24,696 bases of DNA. Origin: Legionellales bacterium UBA4759 (GTDB lineage Bacteria > Pseudomonadota > Gammaproteobacteria > Legionellales > Legionellaceae). Made by a program: the position numbers and the translations under genes. The notes beneath the pieces were generated by a model. The model worked only from the letters and a program-made list of their open reading frames with translations. It was not told the DNA's origin and did no database searches. The DNA lies in assembly GCA_002403515.1 (NCBI GenBank), contig DHHZ01000033.1, positions 1 through 24,696 of the forward strand, read 5' to 3'. Positions 16,278 to 23,460 of the stretch are shown in pieces. The stretch's first letter is position 1. Every line of letters starts with the position of its first letter.

Positions 16278-17224
16278 TTGAATTGGTTTTTGAGTTCAGT
16301 GACTAGTTGAGCTGATGTTTTTGTGATTTTGTCAATTAGACTTGGTGTCTTGCTTTGTTTTAAATAGATGAGTTGAAATTGAGTGGTTTTTTCCAGAATG
16401 AAATCATCACTTGTTTTCAATTCATCAACTAAACCTAAATGAATTGCATCTCTTGCTAACCAATATTCTCCAGTTGCAACTTTTTCGATATCCAATTGTG
16501 GTCTATAAGTTAATACATGGTGTTTGAAGTTTTCATGGATGAGTTGTAAGTCTTGAGTGAATTTTTTTCTAGCAGCTTCAGTATTTTCACCAAACATGGT
16601 CAGTGTTCTTTTATACTCGCCAGCTGTAATTTGTTCAAACTCAATATTATGCTTTTTAAGCCATTTATTAAAATTGGGCATTTGCGCCAATACACCAATT
16701 GAACCGAGGATGGCAAATGGGGCCGCAATAATTTTATTGGCAATACAAGCCATCAGATAACCACCACTGGCAGCAACCTGGTCCACACAAACAGTAAGAG
16801 GAATACTATGATTTCGTAGCCGTTCAAGCTGTGCGGCAGCTAATCCATAGCCATTTACAACCCCACCAGGACTTTCTAATCGAATCATGACCTCATCGCC
16901 AAGTTGTGCCAAATTAATAATATTTGTTACTTCTTCCCGAAGTTGTTGAGTTTGGGAGGCTTTCATGTCCCCATGAAAATCAAGTATAAAAAGTTTCGGA
17001 CTTTTGGCCAAATCTTGTTTTTTATCCTTTTTAATATGCTTCCATTTGAATTTTTTGATGATGTTTTGTTTTTGATCATTTAGTTTTTCATTAAGACATT
17101 CAGCCTCTAGGCCCTCATGACTTTTCTTACTCTGTGAAAATATGGCGCTAATGATAATTAAAATGGCGACTAAAACGGTGACGATTTTGGCTAAGAAAAA
17201 AGCATAGTTATATATAATTTCCAT
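16265..17224 (-). CDS. sohB: SohB-type inner-membrane serine protease (peptidase family S49)
   Basis: Membrane-anchored protease of the signal-peptide-peptidase A type, with its active site expected in the periplasm and a Ser-Lys dyad. The N-terminus has a single hydrophobic segment (about residues 8-29) and then a basic linker. The S49 core follows: LESPGG at 116-121, nucleophile Ser153 in VAASGGYLMAC, LGSIGV at 173-178, and general base Lys205 in AGEYKRTLT. Length 319 aa is close to E. coli SohB (349 aa). AAGGAG lies 5-6 bases before the ATG at 17222-17224. It stands alone, divergent from the MFS transporter gene and convergent with the 72-aa gene. Confidence 0.93.
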   Translation of the reverse strand: MEIIYNYAFFLAKIVTVLVAILIIISAIFSQSKKSHEGLEAECLNEKLNDQKQNIIKKFKWKHIKKDKKQDLAKSPKLFILDFHGDMKASQTQQLREEVTNIINLAQLGDEVMIRLESPGGVVNGYGLAAAQLERLRNHSIPLTVCVDQVAASGGYLMACIANKIIAAPFAILGSIGVLAQMPNFNKWLKKHNIEFEQITAGEYKRTLTMFGENTEAARKKFTQDLQLIHENFKHHVLTYRPQLDIEKVATGEYWLARDAIHLGLVDELKTSDDFILEKTTQFQLIYLKQSKTPSLIDKITKTSAQLVTELKNQFKITV

Positions 17225-17303
17225 AATACTCCTTCAAGTGAATTTTTTTTACATTATTACCAATATTTTGATGATTGACTACAACAAATGAATAAATTTT
17301 TAC

Positions 17304-17309
17304 TATAAT
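17304..17309 (+). promoter_or_regulatory. -10 element upstream of the MFS transporter
   Basis: Perfect TATAAT 29 bases before the ATG. The only strong -35 candidate, TTGACT at 17275-17280, is 23 bases away, too far for an ordinary sigma-70 promoter, so an activator or another -35 may be used. Confidence 0.35.
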
Positions 17310-17338
17310 CATGATAAGCAAGAATAAATGGATTATTC

Positions 17339-18970
17339 ATGGCTATTGAAAAGCACCGCATGTCCAAAGAAGAAAAAAAATTAATCGCAGCTTCCAGTTT
17401 AGGAACCATTTTCGAATGGTACGATTTCTATCTTTATGGATATATGGCTTTTATCATTTCAAAACATTTCTTTTCATCTCTAGAGTCCTCCATTGCTTTT
17501 ATTTTTTCTTTACTAGCTTTTGCCTGTGGTTTTTTATTTCGACCCTTGGGGGCTTTATTGTTTGGTCATTTGGGGGATTTGTTGGGCAGGAAAATAATTT
17601 TTATCTCTACCATTACAATCATGGGTGTTGCGACATTTTTGGTAGGATTATTGCCGACCTATCATCAAATTGGAATTTATGCCCCGACATTGTTGATTTT
17701 ATTACGTATTATTCAAGGGTTAGCAATGGGGGGCGAATATGGTGGGGCTATTATTTATGTTGCTGAATTTGCTCCACATCATAAAAGAGCCTCTTATACA
17801 TCTTGGATTCAAATAGCACCATCATTGGGTTACTTCCTATCAGTTCTTAGTATTTTAATCTTTCAAAGTATGTTTGGTTCACAAGCTTTTGAAATATGGG
17901 CCTGGCGGCTGCCATTCTTATCGAGTTTATTTTATTTGATTATAAGTATTTATTTGCGTGTCAGAATGCAGGAGTCTGCTGCATTCCAACATTTAAAACT
18001 CAATGGTGGATTGTCTTACTCACCATTTAAAGAAGCATTTTTTGAAAAGAAAAATTTTAAACGTATCTGTATAAGCTTATTTGGGGCTATTCTGGGTCAA
18101 ACAGTCACTGTAGGTATCAGCAACTTGTTTATGCTTTATTTTTTAACCCAAGTTTTAAAAGTTGATAATTTGACTGCCAATATTTGTCTATCCATCAGTT
18201 TAATTGGTTATTTATTTTTTATACTCTTATTTGCAAGAATGTCAGATAAAGTAGGAAGACGAAAACTGATTGTAACAGGTATATTTTTGGCTTTAATTTC
18301 TGTTTATCCAGTATATTTAGGCGTAGCATGGAATGCTAATGGTGATTTAATGAATGCTCAAAGAAATTCGCCTATTGTATTACAAACCCATTCCTCTGAA
18401 TGTTCAAGCAAACTTAAAATAGAGCATCATCATCAAAATAAGTCAGCCTGTGATGTTGTAAGGGACATGCTAATCACAGCAGGTGTTGGTTTTCATCAAC
18501 AAAAAAGCAGTGATAACTTCATCTATCTGAATATAGGACATGATTCATTAAAAATATCAAAAGAATTTACTCCAGATAGACAACAACTCACAAAAAAAGT
18601 TCAAGAGTTGTTGTACAAATATCATTATCCAACGGTCGCCAATCCCAAGCCTATCAATCTTTTGATTGTGATTGCCCTGACAAGCTACTTATTTGCAATC
18701 AGTGCGATGATTCTAGGGCCATTGGGCGCGTTTTTAATAGAGTTATTTCCCACTCGGATTCGATATACAGCCATGTCATTCCCATACCACTTCGGTAATG
18801 GTTTTTTTGGCGGATTTTTGCCTGTGATATGTTTTTCAATCATGACTATTACTGGCAACATGTTTAGTGGACTTTGGTATGTTCTAGTCCTTTTATTGGT
18901 TTCTCTTGTTGTAAGTTATTGCTATTTACCTGAAACCAAAGATCAGGATATTCACGAGAAAGACTATTAA
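17339..18970 (+). CDS. MFS transporter of the metabolite:H+ symporter (ProP/ShiA) family with a periplasmic insertion
   Basis: Inner-membrane, proton-coupled uptake carrier with 12 predicted helices. Family signatures are GTIFEWYDFYLYG at about residues 21-33, FRPLGALLFGHLGDLLGRK after helix 2, RIIQGLAMGGEYGG in helix 4, and a second motif ARMSDKVGRRK after helix 8. Between helices 9 and 10, about residues 331-438, there is an insertion of roughly 105 mainly hydrophilic residues, including His-His-His and three cysteines, which topology places in the periplasm. At 543 aa it is therefore longer than ProP (500) or ShiA (438). Substrates of this family include proline, betaine, citrate, ketoglutarate and shikimate, and nothing here decides which. 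It is divergent from sohB and appears monocistronic. Confidence 0.9.
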   Translation: MAIEKHRMSKEEKKLIAASSLGTIFEWYDFYLYGYMAFIISKHFFSSLESSIAFIFSLLAFACGFLFRPLGALLFGHLGDLLGRKIIFISTITIMGVATFLVGLLPTYHQIGIYAPTLLILLRIIQGLAMGGEYGGAIIYVAEFAPHHKRASYTSWIQIAPSLGYFLSVLSILIFQSMFGSQAFEIWAWRLPFLSSLFYLIISIYLRVRMQESAAFQHLKLNGGLSYSPFKEAFFEKKNFKRICISLFGAILGQTVTVGISNLFMLYFLTQVLKVDNLTANICLSISLIGYLFFILLFARMSDKVGRRKLIVTGIFLALISVYPVYLGVAWNANGDLMNAQRNSPIVLQTHSSECSSKLKIEHHHQNKSACDVVRDMLITAGVGFHQQKSSDNFIYLNIGHDSLKISKEFTPDRQQLTKKVQELLYKYHYPTVANPKPINLLIVIALTSYLFAISAMILGPLGAFLIELFPTRIRYTAMSFPYHFGNGFFGGFLPVICFSIMTITGNMFSGLWYVLVLLLVSLVVSYCYLPETKDQDIHEKDY

Positions 18971-19091
18971 AAAATATCATTATTTCTAAACTTCATTCTT
19001 TTAATTTAAAAATTATTCATTTATCTATTTTTTATTTCAAAAAAATGATCTATTCTAATATTTAGATGTTATAACTTTTGAGAGGCCTAAC

Positions 19092-19388
19092 ATGGACGCT
19101 GATAAAAAATGTTGTAGCTTTACAGATTATTTAAAATGCAAAAAAATTGAAATTTTTGGTTTTGTTATGGTTTTCTTAGCATCAATTGCGACCTTATTAT
19201 CTTTTAGTGGATTAGGTTTATTGGGTATGTTATTGGTAGGCTGGGGATTTATTTTCAAGCGTTGTTTCAAATGTAGATGTTGTTGCTGTTATTCACAATC
19301 TTGCGGGACTTCAAGTTGTTCAACAGAGGAAGTATGTAGTGATGTTAAACCCGTTAAAAAAACTGCTTCAAAAGCTAAAAAAGCTTAA
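19092..19388 (+). CDS. small cysteine-rich membrane protein (98 aa)
   Basis: The protein has 12 cysteines: three in the N-terminal 16 residues and nine between 58 and 82, including a CRCCCC run at 61-66. Between them, residues 19-56 are hydrophobic with a central SGLGLL turn, probably two helices or one long one. The tail is Lys/Ala-rich (KKTASKAKKA). GAGAGG is 7 bases before the ATG. The Cys cluster next to a membrane could bind metal or Fe-S, or be lipidated in a host cell; these are guesses. Its last 47 bases overlap the start of the chagasin-like gene in another frame, so the two are probably translated together. Confidence 0.7.
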   Translation: MDADKKCCSFTDYLKCKKIEIFGFVMVFLASIATLLSFSGLGLLGMLLVGWGFIFKRCFKCRCCCCYSQSCGTSSCSTEEVCSDVKPVKKTASKAKKA

Positions 19389-19743
19389 TTTAACAAGTAC
19401 GTTGATTTTCTCCAGCATACTTTTTTCAGCATATGGCTCTAAAGAGCCTTTGCTGGTTTTAGTTTCTCAAGATCAAAAAGAATTTTCGTTTCAACTGCCA
19501 TCCAATCCATCAACAGGATATCGTTGGAAAATATTGGACTATGATCATCAAAAACTCAGTTACACAAAAGTTCAATACATAGCTTCAAAACCTCAATTAA
19601 TGGGAAGCGGTGGGTTTGAGCGCTTTTATTTTAAAAAGCTTGGGTCAAAACCCTTTAAAACCATTATCAAACTGACTTATCAGCGCCCTTGGGAAAAAAA
19701 CTCTGGTTTAATCCAAGTTGTTAATGTGTCGATTACACCTTAA
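19342..19743 (+). CDS. chagasin-family inhibitor of cysteine peptidases (MEROPS I42), exported
   Basis: Chagasin-like proteins are small beta-sandwich inhibitors of papain-type proteases. The three inhibitory loops are visible: NPSTGY at 55-60, GSGG at 88-91 and RPWE at 115-118, in the right order and spacing for the family. An N-terminal basic stretch (residues 6-16) followed by LTSTLIFSSILFSAYG suggests a signal peptide, so the inhibitor probably acts in the periplasm or outside the cell. The ATG at 19342 and a GTG one codon before it both use the GAGGAAG at 19326-19332; I prefer the ATG. The start lies inside the upstream Cys-rich gene, with 47 bases read in two frames. In protozoa and pathogens such inhibitors control own or host cathepsins; the target here is unknown. 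Confidence 0.85.
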   Translation: MLNPLKKLLQKLKKLNLTSTLIFSSILFSAYGSKEPLLVLVSQDQKEFSFQLPSNPSTGYRWKILDYDHQKLSYTKVQYIASKPQLMGSGGFERFYFKKLGSKPFKTIIKLTYQRPWEKNSGLIQVVNVSITP

Positions 19744-19831
19744 TTTGTGATAATTTTTTATAAATTCTAGTGAATTTTATAAACGGTCAGGCTAGAATCA
19801 TATTTTAAATACTTTAATAACGATGGTAAAA

Positions 19832-20146
19832 ATGTCAAAAATTTTATTTGTATCTATTCTACTTTCGACTGTTACCTTTGCGTATACCTTAAAAGAGCCG
19901 CAAGAATTGGTTGATGCTTGGCAGTCTTGCCAATTGGACACTAATAATAATCAAAAATGTGCAGAACTACGTCCTTTATTGGTCAAGCTTCATGATAATG
20001 TTGAACTTTTGCAACATAATCCTCAACAAATGGGCTTGGATATCATGAATATGCAATATCAAATTCAACAAGATAATCAAACCAATTTACAAAATGATTT
20101 AGAAGAAAAATTAGCTATCGTGGGCTGGCTGGAGTCACCTTTATAA
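19832..20146 (+). CDS. small exported hypothetical protein (104 aa) upstream of surE
   Basis: Residues 1-17 look like a signal peptide (MSKILFVSILLSTVTFA), and the mature part is helical, Gln/Asn-rich, with two cysteines about 14 residues apart that could form a disulfide. No family is recognised. The start is uncertain: ATG 19832 gives the best signal peptide, ATG 19823 is three codons longer, and neither has a strong Shine-Dalgarno sequence. Its stop overlaps the surE start by one base (TAATG), so it is translated with surE, which suggests a stable operon partner. Confidence 0.65.
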   Translation: MSKILFVSILLSTVTFAYTLKEPQELVDAWQSCQLDTNNNQKCAELRPLLVKLHDNVELLQHNPQQMGLDIMNMQYQIQQDNQTNLQNDLEEKLAIVGWLESPL

Positions 20147-20895
20147 TGTTGAACATTTTAATTACGAACGATGATGGAATTTTAGCGCCAGGAATATTGG
20201 CCTTAAGAGATGCTTTAAAGACCATAGCACACGTGACCGTGATTGCTCCTGAGATCGATGGCAGTGGTTTTAGTAGTTCTCTGAGCTTAAATAATCCCAT
20301 TCGCATACACGAGCTTGATGAAAATTTTTTTGCATTACGTGGCACGCCAGCAGATTGTATTCATGTTGCTTTATCAGGATTTTTGTCATTTACACCCGAT
20401 ATTGTTATATCAGGGATTAATAATCGTTCTAATTTAGGGGATGACATTATTTATTCAGGTACTGTTGCTGCTGCATATGAGGGGAGATATTTAACCTACC
20501 CATCACTTGCTTTATCCATGGTATCAGAGTCTAAATCACCAAATTATGATACAGGTTCACAAGTTTGTATTAAATTGATAGAACAAATGATTAGTAAATC
20601 CTATCGACATTATGGGGTTATGAATGTCAACATTCCTGATGTGCCTTATGAAAAGTTGAAAGGATACCGTATCACAAGGATAGGTCGTCGAGGTCTATCT
20701 CAACCAGTTCAAAAAGGCATTGACCCTCGTGGAAATGAATATTATTGGATGGGAGCAAGAGGTAATCCTTTGAATATTGATGATGAGCAAACCGATTTCA
20801 ATGCTATTCATCAAGGTTTTGTTTCTATCAGTCCATTATCATTAGAATATACGGATTATGAACATTTTGATAGAATGAAGAGTCTTTTTTTATAA
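20146..20895 (+). CDS. surE: 5'/3'-nucleotidase SurE
   Basis: Metal-dependent phosphatase of nucleoside monophosphates linked to stationary-phase survival. NDDG at 8-11 (metal Asp9, Asp10), GTPADC, PDIVISGIN and NLGDDIIYSGTVAAA are all present, so the active site is intact. The loop that usually reads APDRNRSGASHS is APEIDGSGFSSS here: the arginines are missing but the metal Ser is kept. Length 249 aa is typical. It is the first known gene of the surE–yqaA–nlpD–rpoS block and overlaps the upstream gene by one base. The pcm gene that follows surE in E. coli is absent. Confidence 0.95.
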   Translation: MLNILITNDDGILAPGILALRDALKTIAHVTVIAPEIDGSGFSSSLSLNNPIRIHELDENFFALRGTPADCIHVALSGFLSFTPDIVISGINNRSNLGDDIIYSGTVAAAYEGRYLTYPSLALSMVSESKSPNYDTGSQVCIKLIEQMISKSYRHYGVMNVNIPDVPYEKLKGYRITRIGRRGLSQPVQKGIDPRGNEYYWMGARGNPLNIDDEQTDFNAIHQGFVSISPLSLEYTDYEHFDRMKSLFL

Positions 20896-20903
20896 GGAAG
20901 TAT

Positions 20904-21482
20904 ATGTTTCAGCAAATGTATCAGTTCACACTTAAATGGTCTGCTCACCGCCATGCACCTTGGTATTTGGGTTTAGTGGCTTTTATTGAGTCATCATTTT
21001 TTCCGATTCCCCCTGATGTGATGCTGATTTCAATGGGACTTGCAAAGCCGAAATCTGCATGGAGATTTGCTTTTATTGCCATGTTGTTTTCTGTTTTAGG
21101 TGGTATGTTTGGATATTTGATAGGATATTTTTTATTTGATTTAATTTATCCATGGTTGTCTCACTCTTCTTTTAATTCTGCTTACCTCACTGTGAATCAA
21201 TGGTTTAAAAACTATGGTGTTTGGGCCGTTATTGTTGCAGGATTTACACCAATACCTTATAAAATATTTACTATTGGGGCAGGGGCAGCACAAATGCCAT
21301 TTATTCCTTTTGTTTTAGGGTCCATCATAGGCCGTGGAATGCGATTTTATTTGGTATCTACCTTATTTTATTTCTTTGGTGAACGTTTAGAAAAAGAAAT
21401 TTTTAAGTGGATTGATTATTTGGCTTGGGGAGCTTTAGCATTGCTTGCTATTGGGTATGGGGCATACCGTGTACTTTCTTAA
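20904..21482 (+). CDS. yqaA: YqaA-type DedA/SNARE-associated (VTT-domain) membrane protein
   Basis: Polytopic inner-membrane protein of the DedA/VTT superfamily, whose members move or scramble lipids such as undecaprenyl phosphate. The family features are an early FIESSFFPIPPDV motif at about residues 27-39, GGMFGYLIGY in the second helix pair, and the re-entrant GFTPIPYKIFTIGAG with a following GRGMRFY; the Glu, Pro and Arg residues typical of the family are present. Length 192 aa fits YqaA. AAGGAAG lies 4-5 bases before the ATG. It begins 8 bases after surE and overlaps nlpD by 14 bases, so it occupies the place of pcm in this operon. The substrate is unknown. Confidence 0.88.
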   Translation: MFQQMYQFTLKWSAHRHAPWYLGLVAFIESSFFPIPPDVMLISMGLAKPKSAWRFAFIAMLFSVLGGMFGYLIGYFLFDLIYPWLSHSSFNSAYLTVNQWFKNYGVWAVIVAGFTPIPYKIFTIGAGAAQMPFIPFVLGSIIGRGMRFYLVSTLFYFFGERLEKEIFKWIDYLAWGALALLAIGYGAYRVLS

Positions 21483-22128
21483 AGTATTTTTAATCAGTTT
21501 CGTGTTTCTTTTGGGTGGCTGTGAAAGCAATGTTCAGGCCCCTGTTGAAGAACTACGACCGCAATATTCTATGAATCATCCTAGCTCCTTATACACGGTA
21601 AGGCCTGGGGATACATTATATGCTATTGCTTTTTTGTTCGATCAAAATGTTGAACAATTAGCGCGATTAAATCATCTTAGTTTCCCATACCAGCTTCACA
21701 CTGGGCAAACTTTACGTTTAGATGGAAAACCAAGTTCAATCGCCCCCAAGATGACTTCTTTCATTTCAAGACCCGTTGTGCAGGGTGCCTGGATATGGCC
21801 AACCAAAGACATGAATCATGTATTGGAAGGCAAAGGTATCAATATTTATGGTCAATATGGTCAGCCAATTTATGCTTCTCAATCTGGAGTGGTCGCTTAT
21901 GCAGGCAATGGCTTGCCAGGTTATGGCCTTTTAATATTAATAAAGCATTCTAATAATTATTTAACAGCATATGCGTTCAACGCTAAGTTAATGGTGCAAG
22001 AGGGGCAAACTGTACGTCAAGGTCAACAAATTGCTTCAATGGGTAATCTTGCACCGGGAAGAGCTGGTTTGCATTTTGAAATTCGCTACAAAGGTATTGC
22101 AATAAATCCCAAGCGCTTTTTAAAGTGA
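21469..22128 (+). CDS. nlpD: NlpD-like LysM/M23 lipoprotein (amidase activator)
   Basis: Outer-membrane lipoprotein that activates peptidoglycan amidase during cell division. I start at GTG 21469, which has GGGG 6 bases upstream and gives a short lipoprotein signal ending in the lipobox LGGC (Cys18); the following Glu fits outer-membrane sorting. LysM is at about 41-84 (YTVRPGDTLYAIA to TLRL) and the M23/LytM domain at about 121-219. The domain is degenerate as in E. coli NlpD: the zinc motif HxxxD is GINIYGQ, and the YAH is YAF (Phe170), while LHFEIRYKG remains. It should therefore be a regulator rather than an active endopeptidase. Overlaps yqaA by 14 bases and precedes rpoS. Confidence 0.92.
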   Translation: MYFLKVFLISFVFLLGGCESNVQAPVEELRPQYSMNHPSSLYTVRPGDTLYAIAFLFDQNVEQLARLNHLSFPYQLHTGQTLRLDGKPSSIAPKMTSFISRPVVQGAWIWPTKDMNHVLEGKGINIYGQYGQPIYASQSGVVAYAGNGLPGYGLLILIKHSNNYLTAYAFNAKLMVQEGQTVRQGQQIASMGNLAPGRAGLHFEIRYKGIAINPKRFLK

Positions 22129-22218
22129 GATTGGGCTAGTTGACGGGAATCAAATTCTATTCCAAAATAAAAAATACATGATTTTTACTACAACTTGAAC
22201 TATAAAAGGATTTATTTC

Positions 22219-23235
22219 ATGTCTTCTAAAAAAATCGAAGCAGAAAAATCAACGTCAGATATTCAAGAAGAACTCGAGATTAATGACAACAACATTTCTG
22301 AAGCTGATTTGAAAGAGGAATTTGAGATTCCTGAAGAACTAGGCCCAGAGGTTGAAGAACCTGAGGAAGAGAAAGTTGTATTGCAAGCTACTCAGGAACA
22401 TTCTACAGATGCGACACAAATATATTTAAATGAAATCGGTTTTTCTCCTTTGTTATCAGCAGAGGAAGAAATTTATTTTGCCAAGCAAGCTCTAAAAGGA
22501 AATAATCAAGCTCGAAAACGTATGATTGAATCCAACTTGAGATTGGTTGTTAAAATTTCAAGACGTTATATCAATCGTGGCTTGCCCTTACTTGATTTAA
22601 TTGAGGAAGGCAATCTTGGATTGATGCGCGCTGTTGAAAAATTCGACCCAGACAGAGGTTTTCGTTTTTCAACTTATGCCACATGGTGGATTCGTCAAAC
22701 CATTGAGCGCGCCATCATGAATCAAACAAGAACAATCCGCTTACCTATTCATATTGTAAAAGAACTCAATGTGTATTTAAGAGCTGCTCGAAAATTAACA
22801 CATAAGCTTGACCATGAACCAACAGCTGATGAAATCGCTGAGATGCTGGATGTGCCCCTTGAGGAAGTTGAAAAATTACTCGGATTAAATGAAAGAATTG
22901 CATCAGTAGACTCTCCAATAGGTTTCGAGGAAGGTAAATCATTACTGGATACCCTGGCAGATGAAAAAAGTGCTAATCCTGCAGATATCTTGACCGACGC
23001 CAGTTTGTATGAACAAATTGATGATTTCTTGGATTTTTTATCCGAGAACCAACAAGAAGTATTGGCAAGACGTTTTGGTCTTAGAGGCTTTGAAAAATCT
23101 ACGCTGGAAGAAATCGGTAGAGAAATAAATTTAACGCGAGAAAGGGTCAGACAAATACAAATTGAAGCTTTAAAAACTTTAAGAGGCCTTCTTGAAAAAC
23201 AAGGGTTAAATCAAGAAGACATCTTTTCCCCTTAA
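22219..23235 (+). CDS. rpoS: RNA polymerase sigma factor RpoS (sigma-38)
   Basis: Alternative sigma factor for stationary phase and stress; in Legionellales it also governs the transmissive phase. I start at ATG 22219 (AAAGGA about 9 bases upstream), not at an in-frame upstream codon. Residues 1-60 are acidic and variable; region 1.2 begins at DATQIYLNEIGFSPLLS; region 2 contains NLRLVVKIS, DLIEEGNLGLMRAVEKFD and FSTYATWWIRQ; region 3 and region 4 follow, with SLLDTLAD, RRFGLRG and LTRERVRQIQIEALKTLR. Length 338 aa matches the family. It lies 90 bases after nlpD, the usual order. The intergenic stretch contains TTGACG at 22140-22145 without a clear -10; a promoter inside nlpD, as in E. coli, is likely. 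Confidence 0.96.
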   Translation: MSSKKIEAEKSTSDIQEELEINDNNISEADLKEEFEIPEELGPEVEEPEEEKVVLQATQEHSTDATQIYLNEIGFSPLLSAEEEIYFAKQALKGNNQARKRMIESNLRLVVKISRRYINRGLPLLDLIEEGNLGLMRAVEKFDPDRGFRFSTYATWWIRQTIERAIMNQTRTIRLPIHIVKELNVYLRAARKLTHKLDHEPTADEIAEMLDVPLEEVEKLLGLNERIASVDSPIGFEEGKSLLDTLADEKSANPADILTDASLYEQIDDFLDFLSENQQEVLARRFGLRGFEKSTLEEIGREINLTRERVRQIQIEALKTLRGLLEKQGLNQEDIFSP

Positions 23236-23238
23236 TGT

Positions 23239-23430
23239 TTATCTCATTTTTGGGCCGGAATTATTTTCTGGCTCAATTTTAGGAGCTTGGTTTTTTTTGA
23301 AATTTTCAAATTGTGCAAATATATTGTGAATTACTTTATCAGAGTAATGGTTAACTGTAAAAGTAGAGTATAAAATTCCAATAGTGTAAAAAGTTTCTTT
23401 GACGGTCGTATTGAATATTTTTCGAAACAT
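23239..23430 (-). CDS. small hypothetical protein (63 aa) downstream of the mitochondrial-carrier-like gene
   Basis: I start at ATG 23428-23430, which has AAGGA 9 bases upstream. The N-terminal 15 residues are basic and amphipathic (MFRKIFNTTVKETFY), a hydrophobic or amphipathic stretch follows (TIGILYSTFTV), and the C-terminus is charged and Pro-rich. It could be a small membrane-associated protein. No family is recognised. It follows the carrier-like gene by 30 bases and is probably cotranscribed with it. It converges with rpoS with only 3 bases between stops. Confidence 0.5.
   Translation of the reverse strand: MFRKIFNTTVKETFYTIGILYSTFTVNHYSDKVIHNIFAQFENFKKNQAPKIEPENNSGPKMR
23250..23280 (+). 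terminator. weak rho-independent terminator after rpoS
   Basis: TTGGGCC (23250-23256) can pair with GGCTCAA (23270-23276) with one G-T pair around a 13-base loop, followed by TTTT. It lies 14 bases after the rpoS stop and inside the 3' end of the convergent small gene. The stem is short and the U-run brief. Confidence 0.35.
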
Positions 23431-23460
23431 GATGCTTATCCTTCTTTGAAGTGATATCAA

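Noticed and set aside
19744..19822. AAATTCTAGTGAATTT hairpin after the chagasin-like gene as terminator
   Set aside because: The stem is six AT-rich pairs without a following T-run; too weak to call.
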